NCBI RefSeq assembly: GCF_030719295.1 | Contig: NZ_CP120997.1 | Coordinates: 310,001-374,000 of the forward strand | Length of the DNA: 64,000 nucleotides | Reading direction: 5' to 3' | Source: Streptomyces sp. Mut1 | Lineage (GTDB): Bacteria; Actinomycetota; Actinomycetes; Streptomycetales; Streptomycetaceae | Shown: piece by piece, positions 46,745-55,366 of the stretch | How the letters are laid out: each line of letters starts with the position of its first letter | Numbering within the stretch: position 1 is the stretch's first letter | Position numbers and translations under genes: made by a program | The notes under the pieces: model-generated | What the model was told of the DNA's origin: nothing | The model's input: the letters and a program-made list of their open reading frames with translations, nothing else | Databases searched by the model: none

Positions 46745-48820
46745 GTGTCGGACACCGGTACAACGGCCTCTGGGCCGGACTCGGACGACGGCATGGCGGG
46801 GGCGCTCCTGGACACGCTCTTCAGCCAGTCCGCGGTCGGCCTGCACGTCCTGGACACGGACCTGCGGGTGGTGCGGGTCAACGCCCTGACGGAGGCGGCG
46901 AACCCCGAGCGGATCGTGGGCCTGCACTTCACCGAGGCGTACCACATGGACAATCCGGAGGCGTCCGAACGGATGCTGCGCCGGGTCCTGAAGACCGGAA
47001 CACCCGTGCTCGACTACGTCGCCCAGGGGCGCCTCGCGCAGTCCTCCGGCCCCTCCCGCGTCCTGACGGTCACCCTGCACCGCCTGGACGCCTCCGACGG
47101 GCGGCCGATCGGGGTGCTGGCGGCCGTGGTCGACGTCGATGAACGGGAGAGGGCACACGTCCGGGCGGACGTGCTCGCGGCCGTGCGCCGGGGGGTGGGC
47201 CATTCCCTCGATGTGGCGGCGACCTGCGAGGGGCTCGTCGCGGCTCTGGTGCCCGACTTCGCCGATCTGGCCGTGGTCGAGGTGGTCGACGAGGTACTGC
47301 GCGGGGCCGATCCGCCGCTCGGCCCGCTGCGCCGGGACGTCCCGCTGCGCCGGGCCGCCGTGCGGGGGACGGGAACGAACCCGGACAGCGTGGTCGGCGA
47401 GTTGCGCCGGCTGCCCGAGGCCACCCCGTTCGCCCTCGCCGTCACCGATCTGCGGCCCCGGCTCGTCGAGCTGGGCCCGGACACCCCGTGGCTGGAAGCG
47501 GACCCGGCCACGCGGCGCAGGATCGAGGAGACCGGGGCGCATTCCCTGATCGTGGCCCCGCTGAAGCTGCACGGCGCCGTGCTCGGCCTGCTGAGCCTGT
47601 ACCGGCACCAGGGCAATCCGTACGACGAGCGCGACCTCACCCTCGCGCTGACAGCGGCCGCCCACGCCGCGCTGAGCATCGAGAACGCGCTGCGCTACGC
47701 CCGCGAGCACGTGATCGCCTCGACCGTCCAGCGCCGGCTGCTCCCCCAGCACGACGGCGCCCGGGTCGCCATCGAGACCGCGCACGTCCTGCTGCCGGGA
47801 CGCAACAGCGGCTGCTGGTTCGACACCATCGCGCTCTCCGGCGCGCGGACCGCGCTGATCATCGGCAACGTGGCCGGGCACGGGCTGCAGACCGCCATCA
47901 CCATGGGCCAGTTGCGCACCGTCATCCACGCGCTGGCGGGGCTCGACCTGGAGCCCGACGAGGTGCTGGCCCGGCTCAACGACACGGCCGACCGGCTGGT
48001 GGAGGAGCGCAGGTCGCTGCCGCCCGGCGACTCGCTGCACCACCAGCCGCTGACGGCGACCTGCCTGTACGCGGTCTACGACCCGTTCACCCGGGTCTGC
48101 ACGGTGGCACGGGCCGGACATCCCGCCCCGGTCGTCGTCGCACCCGACGGCCGGCCGCTCGCGCTCGACGTCCCGGAGGGGCCCGCGATCTTCTCCGAGG
48201 ACAGCGCCCCCTTCGCGACCGGCTCGGTCCTGCTGGACGAGGGCAGTGTGCTGGCGTTCCTCACGGGGTCGCTGCTGGCCGGGGAGCGGTCGGTGGAGCG
48301 GGTCCACGACGCGCTGGCGTTCCCGGACCGCCCGCTGCGGGAACTGTGCGACGCCATCGTGTACAACCTGCCGGCCGGGCCCGATCCGGAGGGGGCGGCG
48401 CTGCTGCTCGCCCGGACCGGGGTGGTGCCGCCGGACCGGGTGGCGACCTGGGAGCTGGCCCACGACCGGACCACACCGGCCGTCGCCCGCACCCTGGTCA
48501 GGGACCGGCTGGAGGGCTGGGACCTGGACGAGGACACCATCGAGGCGACCGAACTGATCGTGAGCGAACTGATCACCAACGCCGTCCGCTACGGCACACC
48601 GCCGCTGCAACTGCGGGTCATGCTGGACCGCACCCTGACCTGCGAGGTCCACGACACCAGCCCGGTGGCCCCGCATCTGCGCCACGCGCGGACGGTCGAC
48701 GAGGGCGGGCGCGGCCTGTTCATCGTCTCGCAGCTCGCCAACCACTGGGGCACCCGCTACAGCACCGACGGCAAGGCCCTGTGGACCGAGCAGGAGATCC
48801 CGGCGGACGAGGACGCCTGA
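46745..48820 (+). CDS. PAS-GAF-PP2C-like-HATPase protein with degenerate phosphatase
   Basis: This 691-residue protein has a PAS domain (about 20-130), a GAF domain (about 140-315), a SpoIIE/PP2C-like region (about 330-560) and an anti-sigma-type HATPase (about 570-688; ELIVSELITNAVRYG and EGGRGLFIVSQL intact). In the PP2C region the metal-binding positions are lost: GCWFD (Cys357 for Asp), GNVAGHG (Asn375 for Asp), FLTGSLLAGE (Gly508 for the Asp of TDG) and PEGAALLL for DDxALL. It is probably a pseudophosphatase linked to an active serine-kinase-like domain. A GTG start after GGGGGTG is chosen because the PAS domain follows. Confidence 0.85.
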   Translation: MSDTGTTASGPDSDDGMAGALLDTLFSQSAVGLHVLDTDLRVVRVNALTEAANPERIVGLHFTEAYHMDNPEASERMLRRVLKTGTPVLDYVAQGRLAQSSGPSRVLTVTLHRLDASDGRPIGVLAAVVDVDERERAHVRADVLAAVRRGVGHSLDVAATCEGLVAALVPDFADLAVVEVVDEVLRGADPPLGPLRRDVPLRRAAVRGTGTNPDSVVGELRRLPEATPFALAVTDLRPRLVELGPDTPWLEADPATRRRIEETGAHSLIVAPLKLHGAVLGLLSLYRHQGNPYDERDLTLALTAAAHAALSIENALRYAREHVIASTVQRRLLPQHDGARVAIETAHVLLPGRNSGCWFDTIALSGARTALIIGNVAGHGLQTAITMGQLRTVIHALAGLDLEPDEVLARLNDTADRLVEERRSLPPGDSLHHQPLTATCLYAVYDPFTRVCTVARAGHPAPVVVAPDGRPLALDVPEGPAIFSEDSAPFATGSVLLDEGSVLAFLTGSLLAGERSVERVHDALAFPDRPLRELCDAIVYNLPAGPDPEGAALLLARTGVVPPDRVATWELAHDRTTPAVARTLVRDRLEGWDLDEDTIEATELIVSELITNAVRYGTPPLQLRVMLDRTLTCEVHDTSPVAPHLRHARTVDEGGRGLFIVSQLANHWGTRYSTDGKALWTEQEIPADEDA

Positions 48821-48893
48821 CGGCCCGGCACCGCCCGCGCCCCGCTCCGCGCGCCGCACGGCGCGGGCGGCAGCCGTACGGCGGGTCCTGACC

Positions 48894-48939
48894 GGGCCGT
48901 ACCGGTCTCAGCCGCCGGGCCGTACCGGTCTCAGCCGCC
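48894..48939. repeat. Perfect 23-base tandem duplication across a stop codon
   Basis: The unit GGGCCGTACCGGTCTCAG plus CCGCC occurs twice in a row without mismatch. Each copy contains TCA, a stop on the minus strand. The second copy supplies the stop of the DUF6629 gene and, because 23 is not a multiple of three, the first copy stops another frame. It looks like a recent slippage or unequal crossing-over event. Confidence 0.9.
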
Positions 48940-49569
48940 CTCCGCCGGCCGCGGTCCGGCCGCTCGGGGCCGGCCGGACCAGCCGAGCAGGACCACCGAG
49001 CACACGGCGGCCAGCGCGCACCAGGTGGAGATGAACTCCAGCCGCCACAGCGCCGCGCACACCACCGCCCCGCCCGCGACGAGCACGCCGAGCAGGACCA
49101 GCCCGCGGTCGCCGGACAGGAGCAGGGAGCCGATGGTGGCCAGCAGGTAGCCCGCCACCAGCAGCGGCGGATGCGGCAGGTCCAGCGCGTAGCCGAGGGT
49201 GTGGCCGCGCACCTGCGCGGTCACCGTCCGGGTCGCCAGGGCGTACGCGAGGAACGCGCTCGTCGCCGCCCCGAACGCAAGGGGTACGGCGAGGCGCCGC
49301 CGCGCGTGGGCCGGGGCGGCGCACAGCACACCGAGCGGCACCCACAGCGGCAGCAGCGGCAGGGCGATGACCGCCCAGGCGACGGTGGCGGGGCCGCTGC
49401 CGCCGTCCGCGTGCCAGACCGCGGACTCGATGATCTGGTGCGCGCCGAGGAGCAGAGGCAGGGCCGCCAGCGGCAGGTCCCGGGCCCGTCGCGCACGCGC
49501 CACGCAGGCCACCCCGATCGCGGCCACCGCGCCACCGGCGACCAGGTCGGCGGTCGCGCTCCAGCACAT
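48931..49569 (-). CDS. DUF6629-type membrane protein
   Basis: This 212-residue protein with about seven membrane helices begins MCWSATADLVAGGAVAAIG and contains GAHQIIESAVWH, which match DUF6629, an actinobacterial membrane family of unknown function. The Cys-Trp-Ser start and the His-Gln/Glu pair are characteristic. It has no operon partner and is convergent with the PAS protein. A 23-base tandem duplication lies across its stop. Confidence 0.8.
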   Translation of the reverse strand: MCWSATADLVAGGAVAAIGVACVARARRARDLPLAALPLLLGAHQIIESAVWHADGGSGPATVAWAVIALPLLPLWVPLGVLCAAPAHARRRLAVPLAFGAATSAFLAYALATRTVTAQVRGHTLGYALDLPHPPLLVAGYLLATIGSLLLSGDRGLVLLGVLVAGGAVVCAALWRLEFISTWCALAAVCSVVLLGWSGRPRAAGPRPAEGG

Positions 49570-49654
49570 GGGGCCACCCGGGGTCGTCTCCGCCGGCCGG
49601 CACCACGCCCGCCGTCTCCGCGTTCACGGTACGGGAACTCCCCGCCCACGTGGG

Positions 49655-49954
49655 TCAGGGCGAGGCGTCCGACCAGGCGTAGGGCGGCTGTGCGGGCTCG
49701 TCCGCGCGGCCGGCTCCGGCCTGGCCCAGCGCGCGGTCGGCCACGCTCATCAGCTGACCGGCGACGTCGTGCATCGCGCGGCTGGCCGCGACCTCGTCAC
49801 CGATGGCGGGCACGTCCGGGTCCTGCGGGCTGCAACGGGCGATCCCCTGGCCGGTGAGTTTCGCCGACCCCGTGTCCAGCACCGCTTCCGCCCTGGTCGT
49901 CCCGTCCTGCTCGGACAGCTCGACACGCACCGTCCATTCCAGCGTGCGGTTCAT
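49655..49954 (-). CDS. DUF1876 family protein
   Basis: This 99-residue protein begins MNRTLEWTVRVELSEQDGTT and continues RAEAVLDTGSAKLTGQGIARCSP, the pattern of DUF1876, a small dsRBD-like fold of unknown function common in actinobacteria. It has no membrane segment. The ATG at MNRTLEW is the family start; the longer upstream frame is Arg/Gly-rich. It is divergent from the soluble SpoIIE phosphatase gene. Confidence 0.82.
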   Translation of the reverse strand: MNRTLEWTVRVELSEQDGTTRAEAVLDTGSAKLTGQGIARCSPQDPDVPAIGDEVAASRAMHDVAGQLMSVADRALGQAGAGRADEPAQPPYAWSDASP

Positions 49955-50139
49955 CGCATACCTCCCGGCCCGCGCCGGCCGGCGGGCGCGGGCCGCCGCA
50001 CGGGTCCACCTCCAGCATCCACCCAACCGGCCGCCGCTGCCCGCCCGCCGCCCCGGACTGCGCGCGGTCCCCCGCCGAAATAGGATGCGGACAGCGACGA
50101 CCGCGACTGCCGGCCGCCCGTGCCGCCGGCCCCGGCCCG

Positions 50140-50171
50140 TCCGCACCCCGACGACGGCCTCGGGGTGCGGA
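50140..50171 (+). promoter_or_regulatory. Leader hairpin upstream of SpoIIE phosphatase gene
   Basis: TCCGCACCCCGA and TCGGGGTGCGGA form a perfect 12-base stem around an 8-base loop, 31 bases before the phosphatase ATG. The upstream gene points the other way, so this is not its terminator. It may be a 5'-leader control or mRNA-stability element. Confidence 0.5.
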
Positions 50172-50202
50172 TCACTCATACCGAGCCCCTGGGGAGCGGC
50201 CC

Positions 50203-51036
50203 ATGAACCGGCGGCATCCGTTCCGGTCGGCCAGCTCCGAGGAGCTGCTCACCACCCTCCAGGACCTCACCTCCCGGGCCCGCCGCGAGGTGGAGCTGCA
50301 CCAGGCTCGGGTGGAGCTCGCGGAGGCGCTGCAACGCGAGATGCTGCCGCCCACCCTGCCCTCGCTGCCCGGTCTGCGCACCGCCGCCCGGTACACACCC
50401 GCGCGCAACGGTCTGGACATCGGTGGCGACTGGTACGACGGGTTCGTGCTCCCCGACGGTTCACTCGCCTTCGCGATCGGCGACGTACAGGGCCATGACG
50501 TCGAGGCGGCCGCCTTCATGGGCCAGATCCGCATCGCGATGCGCGCCCTCGCGGTGGCGGCGGCCGATCCCGGCGAGGTCGTGCGGCGCACCAACGACCT
50601 GCTGCTCGCGGCGGACTCCAGTCTGCTCGCCACCTGCACCTTCGTCCGTCTCGACCCGGGCACCCGGGAGTTGCAGAGCGCACGGGCCGGTCATGTGGCA
50701 TCGGTGTGGGCCACCGCGGACGGCCGGGGCGGGGTCACCGACGACGAGGGCGGGCTGCCGCTGGGGGTCCAGCCCGGCGAGGAGTATCCGGTCACCACCC
50801 GCCGGCTCGCGTCGGACGGCGCCTTCGTGCTCCTGACCGACGGAGTGGTGGAGGGTCCGGCGTACCCCCTGGACGAGGGGCTGGACGAGGTGGTGGAGCT
50901 GGTGCGCGCCCGGGTGGGTGAGGACGCGGACGTGCTGGCCGACGCGGTCCTGGGCTCCGCCGAGCGCACCGGGCACGAGGACGACGCCGCGGTGCTCGTG
51001 CTGCGGCACGAGGCTGTCGCGGCCGCCCCGGGATAA
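50203..51036 (+). CDS. Soluble SpoIIE-type PP2C phosphatase
   Basis: This 277-residue protein has a short helical N-terminus (about 1-45, ELLTTLQDLTSRARREVELHQ) followed by an intact PP2C domain: IGGDWYDGFVL, AIGDVQGHDVEAAAF, LLTDGVVEGPAY and HEDDAAVLVL. It should dephosphorylate anti-sigma antagonists. ATG with GGGGAG upstream. It is followed at 50 bases by the MASE1 protein, so the two may form an operon linking a membrane signal to the phosphatase (inference). Confidence 0.9.
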   Translation: MNRRHPFRSASSEELLTTLQDLTSRARREVELHQARVELAEALQREMLPPTLPSLPGLRTAARYTPARNGLDIGGDWYDGFVLPDGSLAFAIGDVQGHDVEAAAFMGQIRIAMRALAVAAADPGEVVRRTNDLLLAADSSLLATCTFVRLDPGTRELQSARAGHVASVWATADGRGGVTDDEGGLPLGVQPGEEYPVTTRRLASDGAFVLLTDGVVEGPAYPLDEGLDEVVELVRARVGEDADVLADAVLGSAERTGHEDDAAVLVLRHEAVAAAPG

Positions 51037-51086
51037 GGGGTCGCCCGTGCGTGTCACACCGCCGTCCGCCACGGGGCCGGTGTCTC

Positions 51087-52091
51087 ATGAGGACCGTGAT
51101 CCGCAGTGAGAGGTCCCGCCGGTATGCCGTGGCGGCCCTGCGTGTCCTGGCGGTCGCGGCCGTCTACTACGGATCGGCCCGGGTGGGGCTGCTGCGGCAG
51201 GTGACCGTGCACGGTGCGATGGTCACGCCGCTGTGGCCGCCGACCGGCATCTCCCTGAGCTGCCTGCTCTGGCTGGGGCCGCGTATCTGGCCGGGGATCG
51301 CGCTCGGCGCGCTGCTCGTCGTCGGCGAACTCGGCGGGGCGGTGACGCCGTCCTCCGTCGCCGTCGTGGCGGGCAGCACGCTCGCACCGCTGTGCGCGTA
51401 CCTGCTGCTGCGCCGGGCCGGCTTCCGCAAGGAGCTGGACCGGCTGCGCGACGGGGTGGTCCTGGTCTTTCTCGGGGCGATGGCCGGCATGGTGATCAGC
51501 CCCACGGCGGGGACCTCGATGCTCGTGGTGGACGGGAAGCTGCCCGCCGGCGACTTCTGGTCGGTCTGGGCCGCCTGGTGGGCCGGTGACGTCATGGGGG
51601 TGCTCGTGGTCACCCCCCTCCTGCTGGTGCTGTGCCGGGCGCGGATGCCGCGGCTCCCGGACCGCTGGGCGGAGGCCGGGGCGCTGGCGGTCGTCGCGGT
51701 CGTGGGGACGATGGTGGCCACCCACAGCACGCTGTCGATGCTCTACCTGGTGTTCCCGATCATCGTCTGGGCCGCCCTGCGCTTCCAGCTCGCGGGCAGT
51801 GCGCCCTGTGCCCTGCTGGTGTCCGTGCTGGCGATCGTGGCGGGGACGGACCGGGTCGGTCCGTTCGCGGGCCACACCATCGTGGAGGTCATGATCAACC
51901 TCACCGTTCTGAACGGGGCCGTCGCCCTCACCTCGCTCCTGCTGGCCGCGATCGTCGCGGAGCAGCGGCACATCAGGCTCCGGATCGAGCGCGCCTGCGA
52001 GGAGCTGGCCGAAGTGGTGGACCAGCTCGCGCCCGGCAGGTCGGCGGCTGCCTGGCCGTCCCGGGCGAAGGACGAGCGCGACCGCCGCTGA
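51087..52091 (+). CDS. MASE1 membrane-domain protein without output domain
   Basis: This 334-residue protein has about eight membrane helices with MASE1 signatures (LWPPTGISLSCLLWLGPRIWPGI early and WWAGDVMGVLVVTPLLLV in the middle). MASE1 is normally an N-terminal sensor domain fused to a kinase, phosphatase or cyclase. Here only a short cytoplasmic helix (about residues 295-320, HIRLRIERACEELAEVVDQL) follows. It may signal to a separate protein such as the adjacent phosphatase. The ATG at MRTVIRSERS is used; an earlier in-frame start is possible. Confidence 0.82.
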   Translation: MRTVIRSERSRRYAVAALRVLAVAAVYYGSARVGLLRQVTVHGAMVTPLWPPTGISLSCLLWLGPRIWPGIALGALLVVGELGGAVTPSSVAVVAGSTLAPLCAYLLLRRAGFRKELDRLRDGVVLVFLGAMAGMVISPTAGTSMLVVDGKLPAGDFWSVWAAWWAGDVMGVLVVTPLLLVLCRARMPRLPDRWAEAGALAVVAVVGTMVATHSTLSMLYLVFPIIVWAALRFQLAGSAPCALLVSVLAIVAGTDRVGPFAGHTIVEVMINLTVLNGAVALTSLLLAAIVAEQRHIRLRIERACEELAEVVDQLAPGRSAAAWPSRAKDERDRR

Positions 52092-52100
52092 GCGTGCGGG

Positions 52101-53360
52101 TCAGCCCGGGAAGTGCCGGTCCAGGAAGTCGTTGCGGAAGGTGCCGGACGGGTCGAGACGGGCCATCAGCTCTTCGAAGTCCCCGTAGCGCGGGTACAGC
52201 GTGCGCAGGACCTCGGGGGCCGTGCCGAAGACCTTGCCCCAGTGCGGGCGGGCGCCGAAGGGCGCGAGGGCCTCCTCGATCCCGGCGAGTACCGGCGCGA
52301 CGGCCGCCGCGTCGGGCACCCAGGTGAAGTGGAACGCCACCGAGTCCCGGCCGTACGCGGGGCTCAGCCACAGGTCGTCGCCCGCGACCCCGCGGATCTC
52401 GGAGATCTGGAGCACCGGCGCGATCCGCTTCCTGAGCCGGGCCAGGGCCTCGTACGCGGCGGCCGCGTCCCGGCGGGCCACGAAGTACTCCGACTGGAGC
52501 TCGTCGCCGTTGCTCGGGGTGAACTCCAGCCGGAAGTGCGGCAGCCGGCGGTGCCAGGGCCCTGGTACGCCCTGCTGGCGGGTGCAGTTCCCGGCCGGGA
52601 CGCCGGGGATCGGGTGCCGGGAACCGTCGGCGAGCCGGGCTCCGAGCCACTCGGCCGGCATCGGCCGCGGCCCCTCGTCCCCCACCCGCTGTTTCAGCCA
52701 CACCTGGCCGACCGGTCCCGGGCTCCAGTCGGTGAAGACACTGACGCTGTAGGCGGCCGCCATCACCTCGTCGAAGCCCTCGGTCAGGGCCGCCTCGGGC
52801 AGGTCCTCGTACACCCACTGCTGGATGTCGAAGGCGGGCACGACGTCCAATTCCAGAGCGGTCACCACACCCAGCGCGCCCAGGGACACCACCGCTCCGG
52901 CGAAGTCCGGCTCCCCGCGGCGCAGGGTCCGCGTCCCGCCGTCGGCCGTCACCAGGTCCAGGGCACGGACGCAGCCCGCGAGCGAGCGGTTGCCCACGCC
53001 CGAGCCGTGTGTCCCCGTCGCGCAGGCCCCGGCGGCCGAGATGTGGGGCAGCGAGCCCAGGTTGTGCAGGGCGAAGCCGCGCTCGTGCAGTTCGGCGGCG
53101 AACTCGCCGAAGCGCAGTCCCGCGCTCAGCCGGACCGTGCGCCGGGCCGGGTCGATGTCGACGACGCGCGGAAGCCCCGCGACCGAGACGAGGTCCCCGT
53201 GGGTGTCGGCGACCGCGTTGAAGGAGTGCCGGGTGCCCAGGGCGCGTACCGCGTCGGACGCGGCCACCGTCTCGCGCAGTTCGGCGACCGACCGCGGTGT
53301 GCACAGCCGCCTCGCGCCGAAGGTGATGTTGCCGGCCCAGTTCATCTCCGCGGGGGTCAC
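52101..53360 (-). CDS. Alditol (xylitol) oxidase, covalent FAD
   Basis: This 419-residue VAO-family flavoprotein closely follows the Streptomyces AldO pattern: NWAGNITFGARRLCTPRSV, GTRHSFNAVAD with the covalent-FAD His, ISAAGACATGTHGSGVGN, and C-terminal FGARPHWGKVFG. It oxidises the C1 hydroxyl of alditols such as xylitol and sorbitol to aldoses with release of H2O2. GTG start with AGAGGG upstream. Its stop is only nine bases from the MASE1 stop, and it is divergent from the exopolysaccharide sugar transferase gene. Confidence 0.9.
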   Translation of the reverse strand: MTPAEMNWAGNITFGARRLCTPRSVAELRETVAASDAVRALGTRHSFNAVADTHGDLVSVAGLPRVVDIDPARRTVRLSAGLRFGEFAAELHERGFALHNLGSLPHISAAGACATGTHGSGVGNRSLAGCVRALDLVTADGGTRTLRRGEPDFAGAVVSLGALGVVTALELDVVPAFDIQQWVYEDLPEAALTEGFDEVMAAAYSVSVFTDWSPGPVGQVWLKQRVGDEGPRPMPAEWLGARLADGSRHPIPGVPAGNCTRQQGVPGPWHRRLPHFRLEFTPSNGDELQSEYFVARRDAAAAYEALARLRKRIAPVLQISEIRGVAGDDLWLSPAYGRDSVAFHFTWVPDAAAVAPVLAGIEEALAPFGARPHWGKVFGTAPEVLRTLYPRYGDFEELMARLDPSGTFRNDFLDRHFPG

Positions 53361-53743
53361 CGTGCGTCCCTCTTCCACTCGTGGCCGGGCAGGTGCTCCC
53401 GGGCACCGCATTCTCCCAGACGGCACCGCGCCCACCGGAAGCGAGCGGACCATATACCGTGCCCGCGACCGCGCAACCACGTACCGTAGCTGGCACAGCC
53501 GCGGTACATATCCGCACACCGGCCGATTGGAGCACGCCCGCATACCAACAGATGCGCACAGAACCTGAGATCAGGTACGGAACGGGACAGGTCCGGGATC
53601 ACCGTGACTGTCTGAACTTCACCGGAACTCCAGCGAAATGCCATGTGTGTGGATATCGTGCACCGAGCGAGGGCGCATCCGTCTGTCCACAGGATCGACG
53701 GATGCGCCCCGTTTGTGACGATGCAACTGTGACTGGGGGGTTC
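53361..53743. promoter_or_regulatory. Divergent promoter region, alditol oxidase / sugar transferase
   Basis: This 383-base gene-free region is locally AT-richer (about 53450-53660) and should hold promoters for both neighbours. A terminator-like stem lies at its right end. No coding sequence with Streptomyces codon bias is seen. Confidence 0.55.
53671..53709 (+). terminator. Leader attenuator-like hairpin before the EPS sugar transferase
   Basis: GGGCGCATCCGTC and GACGGATGCGCCC form a perfect 13-base stem around a 13-base loop, followed by CGTTTG, 34 bases before the ATG. It lies in the 5' leader and could end transcription early unless an antiterminator acts. Confidence 0.6.
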
Positions 53744-55285
53744 ATGGGGCATGTCGAGCTACCCGAATCCGGCATATCGAGAACCGTGGGACTGGCGGGA
53801 GCGCCGCGTCCGCGGACCGCTTCCGGCCCGGCGCGCGGCCGGGGCTTCGACCGGCCGGAGCAGGTCCCGGCCGTTTCGCGCGGACGTGGCGCCGGGGCGC
53901 CCCACACCGGTCCCGGCCGGCTGCTGCCCCTGGTCGTCTGCGTCGAGTTACTGGGCCTGGGGTTACCCGGCTGGCTCGTCCTGCGCGCCGACGGACAGCC
54001 GAAGGCCCTGGCCGGCGCGGTCGCGGCCACCGTGGTGTGGTGCGGGGTCCGGGCCGGGCGGGGACGGTACGCGTTACGGGCCCCGGGCCGTCCGCCGGGG
54101 GCGCTGACCACGCCCGGCGACTGGTTACTGCTCATCGGCCTGCTGGCGGTGCTCTGGACGGTGCTCGACGCGTCCATCGACCCGGCGGCGGCCGTCGTGG
54201 CGCTGATCCCCGGACTTCTGACGGCGGCGGCCGCCTCCTGGGCGCGCAGGCTCACCCGGTCGGGACGGCGGAGAACCGAGCGCCGGGTGCTGGTGGTGGG
54301 CGAGGCCACGGGGGTGGACCGGGCGGTGGGGGTGCTCACCTCCCGGGAGGACCACGGCTATCGCGTCGTGGCGGCCCTGCCGGTGGGCGCGGCGACGCTG
54401 AGCTGCGAGGCCCCGGTGCCGGGGCGGCTCGCACCGGCCCCCGCCGACGACGACGTCTCCACGGTGCTGGGCGCGGCCTTCGCCCACGAGGCGGACCTGG
54501 CGCTGGTGGTCCCGGGCCCGCAGTTCGCCGAGGAGCGATTACGCCGGCTGACCTGGGGGCTGCACGACGGCGGGCTGGAACTGTCCGTGCTCTCGCACCT
54601 CTCGGAGACGGCGGCGGACCGGGTCCGACCGTCCTCGGCCGCCGGGCTGACCCTGCTGCACATCGTGCCGCCGCTGCGCCGGGGGCTCCAGCCGGCCCTG
54701 AAGGCGACGGTGGACCGGGCCGGCGCGGTGTGCGGTCTGGTCGCGCTGGCCCCGCTGCTGGTGCTGATCGCGGCGGCGGTCCGGGTCACCTCCAAGGGGC
54801 CGGTCTTCCACCGGCAGATCCGTCAGGGGCAGCACAACCGCCCGTTCACCATGTGGAAGTTCCGCACGATGGTGGCGGACGCCGAGCAGCGCAAGGCGCG
54901 GCTGGCCGCGGTGAACGAGAACGACGGCCCCATGTTCAAGATGCGCCGCGATCCCCGGGTCACCCGTCTCGGCCGGCTGCTGCGCCGCTCGTCGCTCGAC
55001 GAGTTGCCCCAGCTCATCAACGTACTCAAGGGTGACATGTCCCTGGTCGGCCCGCGTCCGCCGCTGCCGGACGAGGTGTCCCGCTACGACGAGCGCGAGC
55101 TGAGGCGGCTCGCGGTGAAACCCGGGCTGACCGGCCTGTGGCAGGTCAGCGGCCGGTCCGACCTGTCCTGGCAGGAGACCGTCTCGCTCGACCTCTGGTA
55201 CGTCGACAACTGGTCGGTGGCCACGGACATGGGGCTCATGGCCCGTACGCTGCGCGCCGTCACCGACGGCCGCGGGGCGTACTGA
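53744..55285 (+). CDS. Polyprenyl-phosphate sugar-1-phosphate transferase (EPS initiation)
   Basis: This 513-residue WbaP/CpsE-type enzyme has two to four N-terminal helices (about 60-155), a CoA-binding-like middle domain (RRVLVVGEATGVDRAV), a further helix (about 325-350) and a bacterial sugar transferase domain. The last has KGPVFHRQIRQGQ, FTMWKFRTMV, RLLRRSSLDELPQLINVLKG, DMSLVGPRPP and KPGLTGLWQVSGRSDL. It links the first sugar phosphate to undecaprenyl phosphate on the membrane. The ATG follows GGGGGG closely; a GTG five codons earlier is possible. A leader hairpin precedes it. Confidence 0.92.
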   Translation: MGHVELPESGISRTVGLAGAPRPRTASGPARGRGFDRPEQVPAVSRGRGAGAPHTGPGRLLPLVVCVELLGLGLPGWLVLRADGQPKALAGAVAATVVWCGVRAGRGRYALRAPGRPPGALTTPGDWLLLIGLLAVLWTVLDASIDPAAAVVALIPGLLTAAAASWARRLTRSGRRRTERRVLVVGEATGVDRAVGVLTSREDHGYRVVAALPVGAATLSCEAPVPGRLAPAPADDDVSTVLGAAFAHEADLALVVPGPQFAEERLRRLTWGLHDGGLELSVLSHLSETAADRVRPSSAAGLTLLHIVPPLRRGLQPALKATVDRAGAVCGLVALAPLLVLIAAAVRVTSKGPVFHRQIRQGQHNRPFTMWKFRTMVADAEQRKARLAAVNENDGPMFKMRRDPRVTRLGRLLRRSSLDELPQLINVLKGDMSLVGPRPPLPDEVSRYDERELRRLAVKPGLTGLWQVSGRSDLSWQETVSLDLWYVDNWSVATDMGLMARTLRAVTDGRGAY

Positions 55286-55317
55286 GGGCGGGGGCCGATG
55301 CGCGTCAGGGGAAAGCG

Positions 55318-55352
55318 CCGGGTGGTCCGCCCGTCGGGGACGGGCCGCCCGG
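55318..55352. terminator. Bulged hairpin between sugar transferase and fcl
   Basis: CCGGGTGG/CCGCCCGG (one T-G pair) and CCCGTC/GACGGG stack into a hairpin with a 4-base bulge between two convergent genes. Confidence 0.5.
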
Positions 55353-55366
55353 CCGCGGGCCGTGGG

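Noticed and set aside
53357..53752. Minus-strand 131-codon frame in the divergent promoter region
   Set aside because: Codon use is unlike neighbours and it would overlap both the promoter region and the leader hairpin.
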